From NCBI RefSeq assembly GCF_949987515.2, contig NC_082692.2:90095488-90159487 (forward strand): a DNA stretch of 64,000 bases, read 5' to 3'. Below the pieces are notes generated by a model. The model had not been told where the DNA came from. It saw only the letters and a list, made by a program, of their open reading frames with translations, and made no database searches. Position 1 is the first letter of the stretch. Each line of letters begins with the position of its first letter. Shown here piece by piece: positions 21,828-33,480 of this stretch. The translations under genes were made by a program, and so were the position numbers. This DNA comes from Delphinus delphis. Its lineage: Eukaryota; Chordata; Mammalia; Artiodactyla; Delphinidae.

Positions 21828-22655
21828 TTTTTTTCCAGTTTTATTAAGATATAATTGACATATAACATTGTGCAAGGTTTAGGTGTGCAACATGTTGATT
21901 TGATACACATATATATTGCAAAGTGATTACCACCATAGCGTTAACGCCTCTATCACATCACATATTTTCCATTTCTGTTTTGTGGTGAGAATATTTAAGA
22001 CCTACTCTCAGAAACTTTCAGGCATATAATCCAGTATTATTAACTATAATCACCATGCTGTATATTTGATCCCCAGAACTTACTCATTTTATAACTGGAA
22101 GTTGGCATCCTCTGCCCAATATCTCACCTTTCCTCCACCCCCCTCCTCCAGCCCTTGGTAATCAATATTCTACTCTCTGTTTCTATAAGTTCTGCTTTTT
22201 TAGATTTTAAATGTAAGTGATATCATGCAGTATTTGTCTTTCTGTGTCTGACTTTTTTAATTGGCATAATACACTCAAGGTCCATCCATGTTCTTGCAGA
22301 TGTCAGGATTTCCTTCTTCCTCATGGTTGAATAATATCCCATTGTGTATGTGTACATCTTACATCTTCTTTATCCATTCATCCATTGATGGATACTTAGG
22401 TGGCTTCCATATTTTGGCCATTGTAAATAATGCTGCAATGTACATGAAAGTGAAGACATCTCTTTGAGATCCTGTTTTCATTTCTGTTGGATATATATCC
22501 AGAAGTGGGATAGCTGAGTAATATGGTTGTTCTATTTTTACTTTTTTAAGGAACGTCCATAATGGGACTGCACCAATTTACATTCCCACCAACAGGGCAC
22601 AAGAGTTTCATTTTCTCCATATCCTCACCGACATTTGTTGTTTGGTCTTTTTTGT
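21828..22655 (-). mobile_element. 5'-truncated L1 3' end (older L1 subfamily)
   Basis: On the plus strand it opens TTTTTTCCAGTTTTATTAAGATATAATTGACATATAACATTGTG, the antisense 3' end. It then gives ORF2 C-terminal text, with blocks such as CCATTCATCCATTGATGGA, GTAAATAATGCTGCAATG and CCACCAACAGGGCACAAG in antisense order. Its left end splits a MER5 element. Confidence 0.88.
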
Positions 22656-22858
22656 TTGTTTGTTTGCGGTACGCGGGCCTCTCACTGCTGTGGCTTCTCC
22701 CGCTGCGGAGCACAGGCTCTGGACGCGCAGGCTCAGCGGGCATGGCTGACGGGCCAAGTCACTCCGCGGCATGTGGGATCTTCCCGGAGCAGGGCAAGAA
22801 CCCGCGTCCCCTGCATCGGCAGGCGGACTCTCAACCACTGCGCCACCAGGGAAGCCCC
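22656..22858 (-). mobile_element. CHR-type SINE
   Basis: The antisense copy starts with a (GTTT)n-type tail at about 22640-22665, then CGGTACGCGGGCCTCTCACTGCTGTGGC, and ends CACCAGGGAAGCC. It sits between the L1 piece and the resumed MER5. Most CpGs are intact, suggesting a relatively recent insertion. Confidence 0.9.
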
Positions 22859-23010
22859 CTGGAGGCTTTTTAAAACACTGACTGCTGGACCCAACTCCCA
22901 GAGTTTCTGATTCAGTAGGTATGAGTGGGCTTGAAAACTTGTATTTCTAACAAATCCCCATGTGATGGTGTTGCTGGTCTCGGAATCACACTTTGAGAAC
23001 CACTGACCTA
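22859..23010 (+). mobile_element. MER5-type element, right piece
   Basis: Reads GGAGGCTTTTTAAAACACTGACTGCTGG, CCAACTCCCAGAGTTTCTGATTCAGTAGGT, CTAACAAATCCCCATGTGATG and the terminal TTTGAGAACCACTG, which is the hAT-type end. It continues the fragment at 21795-21827. Confidence 0.85.
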
Positions 23011-23815
23011 GATAACATTTCAGTTTCTAGGGTTGTATTAATATGCACAATTTCAGGGACCTGGAATCATTAGGAGTTGTGATGTATTAGCAATTTCAGT
23101 ATCTCCATTAGTGCAAGTCTCATTTTTCACACGTACAATGTGCTACTTGCTTTAAATCAACCATATAAGACAGAGTGTGAAAGATAGAAAAAAAATGAGA
23201 TGGTCTTTAACACTAAGTGGTTGGCACTCTCAATTTAGATACACAGTCTTTCTCATGTGTTCTTTTTAGACATCTTCAGTTATGGTCCTCTGAGGCTTTC
23301 AGTCTTACTAACTTGAAGGTGATATCAAGTCCCCTTCAGGCACTGTCATCTCTGGAATATACACTGTGCTGTCAAAGTATAGAGTTTGGAAAGGCAAGTA
23401 ACTGTTTTTTCCTCCACTCCAACCTCAGCCAACAGAAGCATTTTACATTCAGCCTCCCGTTTTCACACGCTCTATTATCTCTGCTGAGTACCATCTGTTC
23501 CTATCCCAATCATACACACACACGCACATATATACGTTCCTGATGTTAATGAACAACTCATGCTCATTTGAGAATACGATTTTAAGAATATAAAAAAGTA
23601 TAAGCAAGACAAAATGATACCAAAACCTCCACAAATTAAAAAAAAATCCGTAATCCCAGCACTCAGAGAAAACCACTAGTAGTATTTTGGTATATTTCCT
23701 TTTTTTTTTTTTTTTTTTTACCTAAAATATATGTTAAACTGAAGTGTTTTTATGTTTACTGACCTTTTCTATTTCTTCTAGAAATTGACTCTTATTGTCC
23801 ACCTACTTTTTTTTT
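23011..23815. other. Unassigned, with a T-run and possible old LINE traces
   Basis: A (CA)n/(TA) patch lies near 23515-23535 and a poly(T) run at about 23699-23720. The text TCCGTAATCCCAGCACTCAGAG just before it resembles a common decayed LINE block. No gene supported. Confidence 0.4.
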
Positions 23816-23821
23816 GGTTAG

Positions 23822-24034
23822 GGTGTTACTGTATTTGTCTTTTTATTGAAGTATGGTTGATTTGAAACATTATATTAGTTTTAGGTGTACAACATAGTGA
23901 TTCAAAATTTGTATAGATTATACTCCATTTAAAGTTATCATAAAATATTGTCTGTATTTCCTGTGCTGTACAATATATCCTTGTAGCTTATTTATTTTAT
24001 ACATAGTAATGTATACCTCTTAATCTCCTTGGTG

Positions 24035-24035
<1 letters not shown>
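23822..24035 (-). mobile_element. L1 3' end fragment
   Basis: Antisense text TTATTGAAGTATGGTTGATTTGAAACATTATATTAG, GGTGTACAACATAGTGATTC and AATATATCCTTGTAGCTTATTTA is the L1 3' UTR seen again at 36788-37188. It stops where the SINE begins. Confidence 0.85.
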
Positions 24036-24065
<30 letters not shown>

Positions 24066-24251
24066 ACTTGGACCTCTCACTGTTGTGGCCTCTCCCGTTG
24101 CGGAGCACAAGCTCTGGACGCGCAGGCTCAGCGGCTATGGCTCACGGGCCCAGCCGCTCCGCGGCATGTGGAATCTTCCCGGACCGGGGCACGAACCCGT
24201 GTCCCCTGCATCGGCAGGCGGACTCTCAACCACTGCACCACCAGGGAAGCC
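24036..24251 (-). mobile_element. CHR-type SINE with long poly(T)-read tail
   Basis: T25 is followed by CTCTCACTGTTGTGGCCTCTCC and ends CCACCAGGGAAGCC. The body is close to consensus. I could not define a convincing target duplication, possibly because it landed at the truncated L1 edge. Confidence 0.92.
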
Positions 24252-27200
24252 TTATTTTTTTAAATTTATAGATATTTAATCAATCAAGGATATTCAACTT
24301 TTAATTTTCATATTATTTAAACTTTCTCCCTATATCCTTATAGACTGCCAATACTTGGCAATGTTGACCCACAGAAATAGTGATGCCATATGGTTCAACC
24401 AATTTCTGGCTTTTAATTTTGTTGTGTTTGTGATGTTCAGAAATTTTAACTTCTCACATGGTTAAAAGTTTTCCTTTGTGTTTTTTTCCCAGTGTGTTAA
24501 TAATTAGTCCTAATCATCCAAGGTCATTTAAATATTCACTTTCATTTTCTTTGGTCTTTTTTTTATATCAGTTTTATATCTAACCAAATATACTCATCCA
24601 GTGAACACTAATGACATTTTTATTAAAGATGCATTTTTCCTTCATCATTTATTGAATATATCTTTCCAGTTTGTTAGGCTTCTTTTAGGATATCATATTA
24701 TGAATTAAAGTTCTTATAGGGTTTATTAAGATATTATTCACGCAATCATTTATTTCAAGTGTATTTGTGCTGTCACATTTCTGTTTTCATATTTTGTGCC
24801 TAGCTTGATGCTATTTTAATCATGAAAGGTTTATCATACTTTTCATCAATCAATGTCATTCAATATCATCAATATCATCAATCAATATCATCATCAATAC
24901 CATATCATTCATCAATTCTAATTTGCACACTTAATCATATGCAAACATTTCTGAAATTAGGATGATTCTTACAGGATAACATATAAAATTATTTTTTTTC
25001 TTTTTAGTGGTACATAAAAATGGTGTTTATTACAATCAATGATTTTTATATTCATTTTAATACATAATATTTTAATACATGGTAGGACAAGTTTTCTCTC
25101 ATTACTCCTTACCAAATTGTATCTGTGCTCATTTATAGTTTTATTGGTTTTTCTTTGCTATGGATACTCCAGATGTTTATATTATTGTGAAAAGACCTTT
25201 TTAATCTTTTATAAGGCTTTTGCTTTCTACTTTATCTGAAATTGTTTCCCATTGCCTTATTGTTTACCGGGTAAATTATTATCATTCCTTGTTTTTTCAA
25301 TATTTTAGTGTAATTTCATCATTTTTTGTGCGTGGCTCATATAGTTACATATTAGATTGCCAGCCAAATCCACTTGTCTTAATTTTCTTATAGAAGAGTT
25401 AAACATTTAATACTTATATTCATAAGTAAAACTTATTTTATGCTTTCTGGAATTTGCCTCAGTTTTCTATCTTTTTCTACAGGAAATTTTTTTTTTCTCA
25501 CCCTCTTCAGGGATTTGAAAGTGATTCTTCCAGTTTTAAATTTCTTACATGGTTGCTTGTTGTTTTCATGATAACCTTCATTAATCAATTTTTCTCTATA
25601 GTGTCATGAAATTATTACAGTTTATTAATTTATTATCTGTTCACAAAAAATAAAGAAATGTAACAAGCTTGTAGTTCTCTGCCTTACTTCTGTTCACTTG
25701 AGAAAATTTGGTTTTAGACCCAAATTATTGTTATTAAATTATTATTATATTAAACATCTCCTTTTATCAACTGTTTTTGACTTTACAATACTTGAAAAAC
25801 TTTAAATGTTTTCAAAATTTGTTAAATTTCTTATAATTTTCCTTATTCCTGAGTTTTAAACTTTATTCTCAGTCAGCTGGAGTATGTACTAAAACATATT
25901 TTAAATAAAGATACCTATAATATATACAGAGAGAAATATATAGATACATATAAATATGTATAGAAAATATATATTTATGGGCAAATAAAATTTTCATTTT
26001 TAAGCACTTCCTTATTTGAGAATGTTCTTATGTTGACTTAATATATGGAGGAATATTTGGTTTACATTTTTAGGTCTCAAATTTACAACATCAAAATTCT
26101 GAGGCCTTTATGCAATAATTTTTGCCTTTGTGAAATATGTGTGCCTTTTTGCAGTAACTGTTGAAGTGGAGAAGTCTGAGACTAATTCAAGTTTTTTTTT
26201 ATTTTTTTACTTTTTTTTTTTATGGGCGCCTGTTTTGTTTTCTGGATTCTCCTAAGAATATTTATCTTGATTATTCTCATTAGAACTTTCAGTTTGGTGT
26301 GGGTTCTTTTCATTTCCCTTTCTTGGAATATTATGGAGCATTTTTATCAGAAGACTCATAGTTTTATCAGTTTTGGAAATTTTCATCTTTTTTTGTGTGT
26401 GTGTCCTTTAATGATTACTTCCATTTCAGTTGTTCTGGTTTCTTCTTTGAGACAATCCAAAATACTTATTTTAGATTCCCATTCTCTAACTTCCATATAC
26501 TTCACCTTTTCTTTAGCAGGTTTTTTTTTAATCCCTTGGTGTTTCTCCTTTGTTTGCAGGAAAGAATCTCAATTGTGTGCTTCACATGAATGATTTCATT
26601 TGCTGCAATAGTAAGTCTTATCTTTACTGCCTCTGATGCAAATTTTAATTATGTCTTTGTAGTTTAATTTGCTCTACCTTATTTTGATCAACTCCTTAAC
26701 TTCTCAGCCATTGGTCTATGTGTCTCATCTTGTTTTATTTCCGGTCCATCCCCCTTTTGTTTCATAAAACTCTCCATACTTACTGTTCATGTATTCATGG
26801 ATACTATTTTTTCTTGCATATTGGGTTTAATTCAAGCTGAAGTATTTTAACACTTTCTTCTGGTTCCTTTGATAAATATTTTTTTTTTAAATGTGGCTTC
26901 ATAACAATATTCTATTTTCCCCCTCCCTGTATTGCAATTAGACTTTACTAGGACACATGTTGTTTTGTTTTCCTCCTTGTATGAACGGAGATTTATCCTA
27001 TTTACAGTATATACCAATTAACAGGATGCCCTTGGCCCCAGCTACTGTCCATTTGGTTATAAATCTAATCATCTTCTCAGGTATATACATGAAAAGTAAA
27101 TTGATGTGCACAGTTCTTGGCCCATTTCCCAGGGTCTTTTCTGCTGAAATTAAGAGAGGTGGCACACACTGGAGTTCTTACCCTGGAGTTATTTACACCC

Positions 27201-28155
27201 TGGAGTTCTTACCCTCTAAATTAAAGCTGTACATGAAAGTCCCCTGCATGTATTTCTCCCACAGCTTTTCCACTCTCTGTATCAAACCATACTGCTTTGT
27301 TAGGATGTCGTGCATCCCTGTTTAAAAGCTCTCATACTCCCATTTCCTACTCCATTGTGTTCTTGCTATAGGAAAGGAGACACAAACATTATTGAGATTA
27401 CCTATAAAAGCAACAAGTATATAGAAAAAAGGAAAGTGGCTGTCCAAGGTCCTAGAAATTTGATATAGAGGGCAGACTGTATAACAAAAGAGAGAAAGCA
27501 AAGGAGAAAAGAAAGAAAGGAAGAGACTTAAAGACAATAAAGTATCTTCCTATGTTTTTCAGTAATGGCTATTCCCTTTCATGAAACCACCATTTTTTTT
27601 TCTCAATCTAATTCCAATGGCTTTATAGTTAGTGGAAATTCCTTCCATTTTCTAGCAATAGGTTATCTGTCAGTCTTAATATTTTGTGATGTTGTGAGTT
27701 TTCCTGTATCTTAGTAAGTATTTTAGAGAGAAGTTGGGAGAGACTGCCTCAGGGACAACTAGCCAGATGCCATTTTAAACAGAAGCCTGTGGTTTAGTTA
27801 TAAACACAAAGAAGACAATTGCCCACACCAGAGGATAACACTACTCTTGATTTTTTTTCCATTATGGATTGATGTCAGCCATAACAGTGCTGTCTGTTTT
27901 CAGGATCAAATATTGAACAAAAGGAATTATCCTAACTCCCTGAATAATTCTAAATATGAGGTTTTGCACAGATTTAAGTTTATTTTATATGTCACATAGC
28001 CTGGCATAATAGTGGCTCAAACCTGAGATTTTTGTGTACTTAATTATGATGGTAAAAGTTCATATTACTGCTATAATATTTTGGATGTTTTCCTCATCTC
28101 TTCATGATGGCGAAACACTTGATTTCATTCCAACTTTAAATTTAAAGATTCACAC
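24252..28155. other. Long AT-rich stretch without recognisable genes
   Basis: Mostly T-rich on the plus strand. Hydrophobic short frames (for example 25039-25239 and 26222-26593) follow from base composition and show no domain. A degenerate ATCA/ATC patch lies at about 24839-24925 and a TA-rich patch at about 25918-25975. Parts may be a very old minus-strand LINE, but I cannot show it. Confidence 0.5.
24839..24925. repeat. Degenerate (ATCA)n/(ATC)n repeat
   Basis: ATCAATCA, ATATCATC and ATCATCATC units recur irregularly for about 85 bp. Confidence 0.75.
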
Positions 28156-28157
28156 AA

Positions 28158-28345
28158 GGCAGTGGTTCTAAAACTACATTGTGCATAGTTTTCACAGAAA
28201 GCCCTCATAAAAAAAATTCACATTTCCAGATAATGCCTCTGAATCTAGACTGAAAAGGACCACAGAGTCTTTGTTTGTAATGCATTCTCAAATGATATGA
28301 GCAATTGGTCCACTCATGCTTTGAGGAATGTTGGCGAAAATCAGG
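28158..28345 (+). mobile_element. MER5-like hAT fossil, decayed
   Basis: Starts GGCAGTGGTTCTAAAACTACATTGTGCAT and ends GGTCCACTCATGCTTTGAGGAA, the MER5 start and end blocks. The interior is strongly diverged. Confidence 0.6.
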
Positions 28346-28624
28346 GAAGTAGTAAGGTAGGATGTTTCTCTTATTTGCCTGAATATACTGCAGCCTCAGA
28401 AATGCCTACCTATACATTTCCTATATTGAAGACTCTCTGCCCATAGACTAGATATTTATGAAAACAATATGATTATCACTTCAAGAATTTTTGAAAGCAT
28501 ATGCTCATCAATCTCCGGGTTAGCTAGAGAATTCATCACAATTTACTCTTACAGAAAAAAATATCTTTCCATAATGTTCCTCAGATGAGTTTTATGAACT
28601 GCCTATAAAAATATTAATAAACTG

Positions 28625-28860
28625 ATTAACAGAGAAAGCATACTGTAGTAGAAAGCTTAGTGAACTTGAATCAAAATAAAGATCCATCTATGTGACCTCT
28701 AGCCCGTTCTAAATGTCAGTTTCTTAATCTATCAACTAAGGCTAATCCTACCTGCTTTACTCACTCAACAGGTTTTAGAAATGTCTAATAACAGTATGTG
28801 AAAATGTAAAATACTTTGTGATCTGTAACCACTGAACACATGAAAAATATTATATTAAAT
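28625..28860 (+). mobile_element. MIR SINE, decayed
   Basis: Ordered faint MIR blocks: AGCATACTGTAGTAGAAAGC, CTATGTGACCTCTAGCCC, CAGTTTCTTAATCTATCAA and CTACCTGCTTTACTCA. Confidence 0.5.
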
Positions 28861-29103
28861 GAAAAGTATTTTATCACCACACCTACATAGCATCAACAGA
28901 AGTTTTAGCAATTCTGTTATTCATTGAAAACCAAATAATCAACATGGTTTTATTGATAATTATACCAAGAACAAAACTTAGGTACTTAACATATAATAAA
29001 GAAATGTCTTGTTTGCTTTTCTACTCTCAGTTAAGTATGTTGGCATTTAATAGTCCAAAAGTATATTATGAGTTTTCTCTAAAACTATTAAAACTGTGTG
29101 CTA

Positions 29104-29444
29104 GGGCTTCCCTGGTTGCACAGTGGTTAAGAATCCCCCTGCCAGTGCAGGGGGACACGGGTTCAAGCACTGGTCCAGGAAGATCCCACATGCTGCAGAG
29201 CAACTAAGCCCGTGTGCCACAACTACTGAGCCTGCGCTGTAGAGCCCATGAGCCACAACTTACGGAAAGCCTGCATGCCTAGAGCCCATGCTCCACAACA
29301 AGAGAAGCCACTGCAATGAGAAGCCTGAACACCGCAATGAAGAGTAGCCCCCACTTGCCTCAACTACAGAAAGCCCACACACAGCAACAAAGACCCCATG
29401 CAGCCAAAAATAAAATAATAATAATAAAATAAAAATTTGAAAAT
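29104..29444 (+). mobile_element. CHR-type SINE, long form
   Basis: Head GGGCTTCCCTGGTTGCACAGTGG. The extended body contains AGAAGCCACTGCAATGAGAAGCC and CAACAAAGACCCCATGCAGCCAAAAATAAA, with an AATAATAAT tail. The target duplication CTGTGTGCTA lies at 29094-29103 and 29445-29454. Confidence 0.94.
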
Positions 29445-29454
29445 CTGTGTGCTA

Positions 29455-32165
29455 CTCCTTCCTAGACAGTGTAGACTCATTAGTCTAATAGAATGCTATA
29501 GGTAACAGTTTTCCCTTGGTAAAATTTCCCATTAATATCCATCAACCATACTTCACTCTTTCAATACTACTTTAATGACTTGTAAACTTTTACTCAGGTA
29601 CTTCCTAATTAGGTGTATTTGTAATAGCTGTAGCTTTTATTATCAAATTATTCTTGATTCAGACTCTAGGCTGACGGTTGTTTCTTAATTGCTCAGATTT
29701 TTTAAAATTTAATTAGCTTTAGAAGGCAGAACAGATGGTCTCTGAATCTGCTGGTGCTATAGCTATGTGATAATATATTTTGATTCTGTCTAATGCGGTG
29801 ACTCCAGCTTCTCCAAGGAGCTGGAATTTGTATATTTGTTTAAAGCAGCGACACTGGATGCCCTGCCCTCCATGTAAAAGGGCCTAGAAAAATTCTAATA
29901 CCTGGCCAAAGAAGTTACATAAAAAAAATTAATGTAAAACCACTTATCAGAGACTTCCACAAATACCATGTATGCACGACTTTTATCATAAAAGACACAA
30001 TCTCAATTTAAAAGGAACTTAAAATCTTTTTAAAAACAAGTTAACAACCTCTAATGAGGGACTAATGCAACCAACTGGATAAAATAACTTAAATAACAGA
30101 ATTATTTGGAAAAAAATAGCAAAATGAGGTTTAAAATTAAAAATTATAGAAGGACTAGAAGTCACAGCAAAGTAGTTTAGCATGGAAAAATAACAGATGC
30201 ACTTGAAAATGAATGGAACATTACTTACAAGTATTAAATTGAAAACAAAAAATAAATAAATAGCAGATTATAAATTATAGAAGAAAGTTTTAAAGTACAA
30301 GATAGGTCAGAAGATCTATACAGATCAAAGAGAGAATATGAAATTGAAAATAGGAAAAAGACAAGGAGAACAGAATAAGTAGAGATCCCAAATAGGAAAC
30401 AAAGGGAGAATTAAGAAGAAAATACTTGGTGATAATTGCTGTGAATTTTCTAGAATATTCATAGAATGAACACTTAATTTAGTGAAGAACACCAAAGCCA
30501 GATTAAAACAAATGAAAACCAATAGCATAACTACAATATGGGTAAACTTGAAGAACACTACAGACAAAAGATGATTCCTCGGTTTTTGGCTTGTCCAAAG
30601 TAATAGATGGTGGGGCAACCCACTGAGACAGAGAGCAGTGGGTGCACGGGAGATGAGGGCTGGTAAGGTCAGTCTTCAATGTATTCATTTTTATGTGCCT
30701 TAACACTGGTCATCTGGTGAACACTAGTAGGCAACTGAATATACAAGTATGGATCTGAAAAGAGAGGTCTGGGCTACAGATATTTAGTTCTCACTTGAGT
30801 ACATGTCAAATGAAGTTGTTTCTGTGGGTCTAGCTGCCTAGGAAAAGAACTGAAATAAAGTCCAGGACTTTCTGGAACTATATATAATGACTGATAGAAG
30901 TAGATACACATGCAAAAGAACATGAAAAGATTGCCAGAAAAGAGGAAGAAATAAAAAGGGAAATATTCCTACAAAAGGCAAAGCAAAATACTAAGAGAAG
31001 ATATTATTATTTATTCTCCTAAATTTGCAATGTGTAATGCTACCTGAATGTATAATAGCATTATATTAGTCTGACATTCTTCTCCTAGCATTAAATGTTA
31101 AGAGGAACACACATTCTTAAATATGTTATCATATGTGGGCATCAGAGATCCTTCAGAGATGATGCATATTGCTTATATTCACCTTATTTCTCTAGAAGTT
31201 TTAGTAATTATAATCCTCTGCAAACTTTTCTTTAACTGACCAGATAGTAAATATTTTAGGTGTTAGGATGCATTGATCTCTGTTGAACTACTCAACTCTG
31301 CTGTTATAGCATTAAAACAGCCATAGACAATACATATATGTTAAGAATAGTTATATTTCAATAAAACTATTTACAAAAACAGCATTGATCCAGAGATGCT
31401 AAATATTTAAGAGCATCAGGATTTGCTGTAGGACAGATCTTGAGTTGTTTTTAATCTTTTTACTATATGTAAGTAACACATACACAGCATTTATTTTTAT
31501 TCTCTGTATTTCTGTTAGGTCAAAAAATGCTTTGATTTTAACTAGAATAAACTAGACAAAATATTACTGGATGCAAATAGTGTGATAGGAAAACATATAT
31601 TTAATTAGAGAATAACTGCAAACTATATAAAGAGTAATGAGAGAATATAAATAGTAATTTTTGATTAAGGACTATGCCTTATATATGCCAGAAGGGAAAT
31701 GACATAGATAATCAATCTGATAGAAGAAGAGAAACTATAGAAGAATTCATGATCTGTGTAATAAAACCGAAGTGTCATTTTTGGGGGGAAGTATCAAGAC
31801 ATTCACTTGAATACTTGTGAACAATTCAGTGGTGGAAGAATAATAATAACAAAAGAGATATTCCCCCAAAATAAAAATGTATGTGCGTATGCATACAGGT
31901 ACACACACACACACAAAACTATAGAAATCTCTGTAGCACAATACACTTAAAAATAAAAAATTTATGGTTATGTCATTATTTTAAAATATACTTTCAAATA
32001 CATATGTAAAATAAGGCTAAATATGTTAATATATACTGTTTTGTCTCCCTGCTACAACTAGAGTAATTTCAGATTTTTTTTTAAAGAAACTGATTTCCAG
32101 GAAGGAGTAGACATACATTTCCCTATTCCTTTCACTATGTGCAATCAATATCCTGCTAATTATAT
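29455..32165. other. No recognisable gene; AT-rich
   Basis: A-rich plus strand around 29950-30420 may be remnants of an old retroelement, but no frame or landmark confirms it. A short (CA)n lies near 31900-31915. Hydrophobic antisense frames around 30325-30706 are compositional. Confidence 0.45.
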
Positions 32166-32169
32166 GTGA

Positions 32170-33480
32170 AACAAGTAAAAGGAGACTCAAGGGTGCAGGG
32201 AGAGGGCAGACTGGCTGTGGACCTTAGGATCCAAGGGATAACATGATAATGAGGTTTCTGGGTTTTCTCTTTGTCTCATATAGCCCAGACTTCTTTGGGC
32301 TGAAGAAGCTAGTAGCTGAAAGAACAAGTGCAGACAAGCAAACAAAACAAAACCTTTTCAGAAGTCGAAGGACCAGGGAAGGGGCAGCCTAACAAGACAG
32401 AGAAATTTTAGATAACGCCCACTCTACTTCTGCAGCTTCATGTACACGCACACCAGCAAAGTTGGAGTGGGTCTTCTATGCTCACCGCACTGTAACACAG
32501 CACCCCGACACACCTTCCACCACCGCCACCAGGAGAAGGCCGAGTAGGGAGCCTGGAATTTCATCCCCATCAGGTGGTAAGGAGGTCCACTGCTCCTACA
32601 ACACTGCAATATCAGTAGAGGCCACGTGGGAAGTCTAGACTTGCACCTCTACCCAGAAATAATGAGATGCCCCACTCACTGGTTTGAGTGGTATCAGAAG
32701 ATGCCTACTGTACAGTGTCAAGAGACCATCTCAGTGTGGTTTCAGTGAGATGGCACTCTACCACCTCCAAGCCAGGGAGTTACCAGTGGACACCTAGAGG
32801 GGAACCTGTACCCCTGCCCCCACACAACAGTAAAGATACTGCCACTCCATCAGGTGTCAACAGAGAGCAAGGGGGACCTAGACTTTTACTTCTCTTAGTT
32901 AAAATTAGGAAGTGCCACCCCTTTTCCTGCCACTATAGTATCAGAGGAAACTAGCTAAAACAGAAGGTTTAAATAAGATCCCGTCTCATAATCTAAGGAA
33001 AATATGTGAAGGTTTCAGTTGAAAATAACACATCAAGAACCAAAAAGATTTCAAACTGAGTGAAGAAAGGCAACCAATAAATGCCAATACATAGATGACA
33101 GAGTTGTTAGAATTACCTGACAAAATTTCAAAGAATCCGTAATAAAATGTAAACATTTTATTTTTGTCAAAAATATTTTTTTAATTTTTAAATGTCCCAC
33201 TGAGTAATTAGAATTCTCACTTTAAACAAATGAAAGTCTCAACAAAGAAATGGAAAGCCTCAGCAAAGAAATAAAAGGTATAAAGAACCAAATGGAAATG
33301 TTTGAACTGTAAAGTAAAACGACTGAAATAAAAACTCAGTAGATAGATTCAACAGCAGGATGGAAAGAATACAGAAAATAATGAGTGAACTGAAAGATAA
33401 AGCAAAAGATATTAGCCAAAACAGAGAGAATATGAACAGACAATAACTAAATAAATATTGCAAATTTTGAAGAACTGCAT
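32170..33480 (+). mobile_element. Ancient L1 5' UTR and ORF1 start
   Basis: A GC-richer leader (32170-32960) with repeated CCACTCA/CAGTG-type text leads to an A-rich stretch. There, AACCAAATGGAAATGTTTGAACTGTAAAG, GACTGAAATAAAAACTCAGTAGATAG and GAGTGAACTGAAAGATAAAGC match the coiled-coil-encoding start of old L1 ORF1 genes. No open ORF1 survives. Ends are approximate. Confidence 0.6.

Noticed and set aside
26222..26593. 123-codon hydrophobic frame that could be taken for a membrane protein
   Set aside because: T-rich DNA generates F/L/I/S-rich translations. There is no conserved motif and no splice context.
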